Both the position numbers and the translations under genes were made by a program. From NCBI GenBank assembly GCA_946807835.1, contig OX327690.1, positions 6,668,501 to 6,732,500 of the forward strand: 64,000 nucleotides of DNA, given 5' to 3'. Under the pieces are notes generated by a model. That model did not search any database. It was not told the origin of the DNA and worked only from the letters and a program-made list of their open reading frames with translations. Positions 61,301 through 64,000 of this stretch are shown here, piece after piece (the stretch's first letter is position 1; each line of letters opens with the position of its first letter). Source of the stretch: Ailanthus altissimus. Its lineage: Eukaryota; Streptophyta; Magnoliopsida; Sapindales; Simaroubaceae.

Positions 61301-61670
61301 TAGGCCTGTTTAAGGTTTGGGTCATCAATTCCAAGAACATAATACCTTGCCACAACTTTTTTTTTTGTAGTGTAATTCCAAATCCTTACGTTAAAATGAA
61401 TAGTGTTTCATCTTAAATAATTCTTCTCTAGCTTTATATATGAAATATAATTCTTCTGTGAAATGTACTTCTTCTCTAATGAATTCTACGAAAATAAAAC
61501 CTATAAATTGCTTCACAGTGATGGCCTGCTGGATAATAATTTGTTTGTACTCGCTAGGGTGAGGGAACCAGTATTTTAAAATACCTTGGAACTGAGCAAT
61601 TGCTCTTTGAATCATAGAAGTGATTATGTACGAAAAATAGGCTTCATGAAGTATTCTCAAGAATTAAGTG
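58330..61670 (-). pseudogene. Decayed endogenous caulimovirid-like polyprotein
   Basis: Minus-strand pieces in order: an unassigned N-terminal part (61660-61391); a duplicated segment with a CCHC zinc knuckle (60283-60242, and a second in the duplicate near 60950-60910); a retropepsin-like region and the start of reverse transcriptase (60010-59486); the rest of reverse transcriptase (59101-58820); and RNase H (about 58620-58330). The zinc knuckle, protease, RT, RNase H order without integrase, and the resemblance to plant pararetrovirus enzymatic polyproteins, point to an endogenous caulimovirid. A Ty3-like element that has lost integrase is the alternative. It is broken by frameshifts and stops, and the RT segment that should hold the YxDD catalytic box is deleted between the two parts of the 59101-58820 frame. 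No intact gene remains. Confidence 0.75.
60006..61346 (-). repeat. 671-bp tandem duplication within the polyprotein relic
   Basis: 60006-60676 and 60677-about 61346 are direct copies with an offset of 671 bp and only a few percent difference, including changed lengths of a T tract. Each contains the zinc-knuckle part. The duplication occurred after integration or in the integrated virus and disrupts the polyprotein order. Confidence 0.9.
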
Positions 61671-62244
61671 GAAAAATTTGGCTGGGCAAGATAACTATAA
61701 GAGAAAATCAACTTAGTAAAGACATCGTTGCAGAAAATCGGCTTTTAAGTAAAGAAATATAAAAGAGACATGAAAATCAACTTACTTTCAAAAATCAATA
61801 TAATTGATCATTTTATAGCTAACTTTATACCTTGATAAACTAATTTTGTTTCTTTTAGCTGATGTTACCTTCCTCAGAAATTAAGGCCAATTTGACTAAA
61901 ATAAGTTATTCAATGCTATCTTTTCACCTTATGCATTTAATGAGCTCCACTTTGAACTCTTTGTCTTACCATTAAAACTTTGCCTAAAAGATCCAAATTT
62001 CACTTATTCATTTCCTACTTTTACCTTTTCGAGCAAAAACAATTCTCTTTTGACACTCTAAGGAAATCTTCGAGGCACTCAACTTGTTCTTCACCAACCT
62101 TCAAAATTTTCTTCGTAAGTTTCATCAATTTTTACTTTTTGATCTTTTAAATTTTATTTTTACCCTTGATTATCTGTTTTAGTTATATTTGATCTTAACT
62201 TATCACCCTTTTTTACAGTTTAACTTGTTATATATCATCTTCAA
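61671..62244. other. Leader-like stretch before the plant-mobile-domain relic
   Basis: No coding region. A donor-like TTC/GTAAGT at 62115 and an acceptor-like TTTTTTACAG ending at 62218 could bound a 104-bp 5' UTR intron just before the ATG at 62246. This is inference from splice motifs only. Confidence 0.35.
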
Positions 62245-62245
62245 A

Positions 62246-63690
62246 TGGCATCAAAGTCAACTTCCTTGGCAATCACAAGATCTAAGAAATAAAAATTAGC
62301 TGAGGTTATTGAGAACCCTTTATCTTTTCTTGCTACATCTCAGGATATTCCAAAAGGTGACCAGGTTACCTTAAAGTACTTTCCTTCATAGCTGACTCTT
62401 CATGATACACCTTAGATCCTTATAATATAGTTATTATTCCTAAGTACTTTAGGTTCTTTCCTACTTATCAGGCTAACCTTATAAGGTTTAGTTATAAACA
62501 CAATATGGCCACATGGTAGACCTATAGGGATATTAGATTTTAGCCTAAACCATTAGCTGACTTTAAAGGTTGGCTAAATCACTTAGAATCTTATCATTGC
62601 CTTATTTGAAAATCAATCAAGGTATTTAACCTTATCCAACTCTATAGATATTAGATCCCTTTACACAATGGTCTTATATTGACCTTATTAATTTTTTGGT
62701 CTAAGGTATGTAATACATTTTACTTTAGGTTCACTATATGACCTTAACTTTATATGACTTAACCATCTTATTCAACCTGCCTATCCATAGGTAAAGATCA
62801 CAGCCATATTAATGGTAGGTGAGATCAACTTAGATGTAACAAAAGTTAAATTGAGTTTTGGAAAATTCGTGGGTAAGTTTAGACAAAAATTCGCTAACTC
62901 TTCTAGGTTTGAGTACTTTGCCTTTCTTCTATATTGGTTGTGCAAATACAGCTTATACAACCCTTCATCTCTAAATTCTTTACTTCTAGATTTCAGCCTA
63001 CTTTTCATACTTTTTCAAAACCACCTCACAACCACTCATAAATCGGATTAATTGCTATATCCTCTGGCTAATTTAGTGACAACTCAAGGAAGGTCAGTTT
63101 AAGGATTACTTTCAATACTTTTACACTACCATTTTACTAAATGGAAAGATTTTTTGTTGGTTTAAACTGGCTGAGTTTGCTCCTCAATAGATAAGGAGGT
63201 TCTATAAAGAAATCCGTCTAGTGCCAAAGAATCCGATCTTAATGCTGACTGGCACAAGTCTTAGGTTAGTTGTCTCATTACTAAAGATCTTCATCATGGA
63301 GCCATCATTATAATGGCTAAAAATAATAAATATGGGGTAGAGACTTATCACTCGCAATGGGTCAGTCAACAATTTGGTTTTGTCCAAGTCATCCCACATC
63401 CTAACTTATTCTCAGACAAACAGTAGTTTCCAATTAGATTCATTTTTAAGGACTTGCATTTTACTGAGGAAACCTTCCAAGTATCTGCTTAATTAAAAAT
63501 GTCCTTACAATTAGTCAACCTCCCTATTTCTCTTGGTCGGCTCGACTTATTTGATGAATAATATGAGTAGGTAGTCAGTATACATTTCACTTTATCTATA
63601 GATTAAGTAATTATTCTTCACAATTTCGATGCTGGTGAAGACACTAATTTTTGTAGTGATGTATAGGTCAGCCAAAAGAAGACACTGGGT
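62246..63690 (+). pseudogene. Decayed plant mobile domain (PMD)-like sequence
   Basis: From an ATG at 62246 (MASKSTSLAITRSKK then a stop) the plus strand gives broken readings across three frames. These resemble the aminotransferase-like plant mobile domain found in transposons and MAIL1-type proteins: a KGWLNHLES block near 62570, an ILTLLIFWSKVCNTFYFRF block near 62670-62730, and further conserved-looking pieces near 63190-63480. Many stops are present. The family assignment rests on pattern only and is moderate. It is not a working gene. Confidence 0.45.
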
Positions 63691-64000
63691 AAGCTCATTC
63701 AAAAAATTTTTGTATTCAAAAAGTAATATAGCTTCAAATACAACTATAATAGATTAGATGAAATGGAAAAAACTATATCAATAAATACAGAAGAACTCAT
63801 TTTGGAACACAAGTGATCATTTATAAAATGTTAAACCAAATGGGTTCGAACTGGTAACCATTGGTTTAAAAAGGCCTTCTTTGATTGACCATTTGTGGAT
63901 CTAAGGCCTTTAATTATATTGGCTAAGTTCAACATTACTGCTAAAATTTCACACAAAAATTGGTCAACTTGGATCAGGTTATACATCTTCTTGACAACCG
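63691..64000. other. AT-rich end of window
   Basis: No feature supported. The sequence runs off the window, and the PMD-like element may continue beyond it. Confidence 0.4.

Noticed and set aside
63840..63870. Another tRNA-like B box (GGGTTCGAACTGG)
   Set aside because: No partner A box at the right spacing.

Overview
The window looks like intergenic and low-gene-density DNA from a dicot-like flowering plant nuclear genome. It is AT-rich, its genes have GT-AG introns, and it carries plant families: an EIX-type LRR receptor-like protein, a lumenal chloroplast FKBP13, a telo-box promoter, a plant MULE, Ty1/copia and Ty3/gypsy remnants, and an endogenous caulimovirid-like sequence. I do not name a species. 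Only three host genes are supported: an LRR receptor-like protein at 40.0-42.8 kb (+), a small basic LLPH/DUF2423-type protein at 43.4-44.8 kb (-), and chloroplast FKBP13 at 49.7-51.8 kb (-). The last two were assembled exon by exon and give clean reading frames.

Layout. 0-4.2 kb: AT-rich DNA with two GC-rich patches and no recognisable gene. 4.3-6.3 kb: decayed Mutator-like transposase (-). 6.7-8.9 and 9.3-11.8 kb: two members of a ~2.2 kb solo-LTR family (here LTR-A). 12.96-19.8 kb: dead Ty1/copia element (+) interrupted by two precise solo LTRs (13082-14513 and 17428-18827). 21.2-38.25 kb: a nested locus. An older repeat was split by an LTR-A copy, which was split by a 2.7 kb solo LTR (LTR-B); a further LTR-A copy lies 0.65 kb downstream. 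A 4298-bp block holding half of LTR-B plus the downstream LTR-A was then triplicated head to tail, with almost no divergence.

38.3-52 kb is the gene-bearing part. 53.9-55.4 kb is an LTR-like repeat holding a perfect 49-bp inverted repeat. It is related to the 21 kb repeat and preserves the empty target site of the LTR-A insertion there. 55.6-61.7 kb is a decayed endogenous caulimovirid-like polyprotein (-), with an internal 671-bp tandem duplication and a reverse-oriented solo LTR. 62.2-63.7 kb is a decayed plant-mobile-domain-like sequence (+).

The three genes do not form a pathway. They sit in a normal plant gene island between transposon-rich blocks. The most informative signals are structural: six solo LTRs with intact 5-bp target duplications, exactly dated nesting, a very young tandem triplication with a filler junction, and a receptor-like protein that has lost its membrane anchor.
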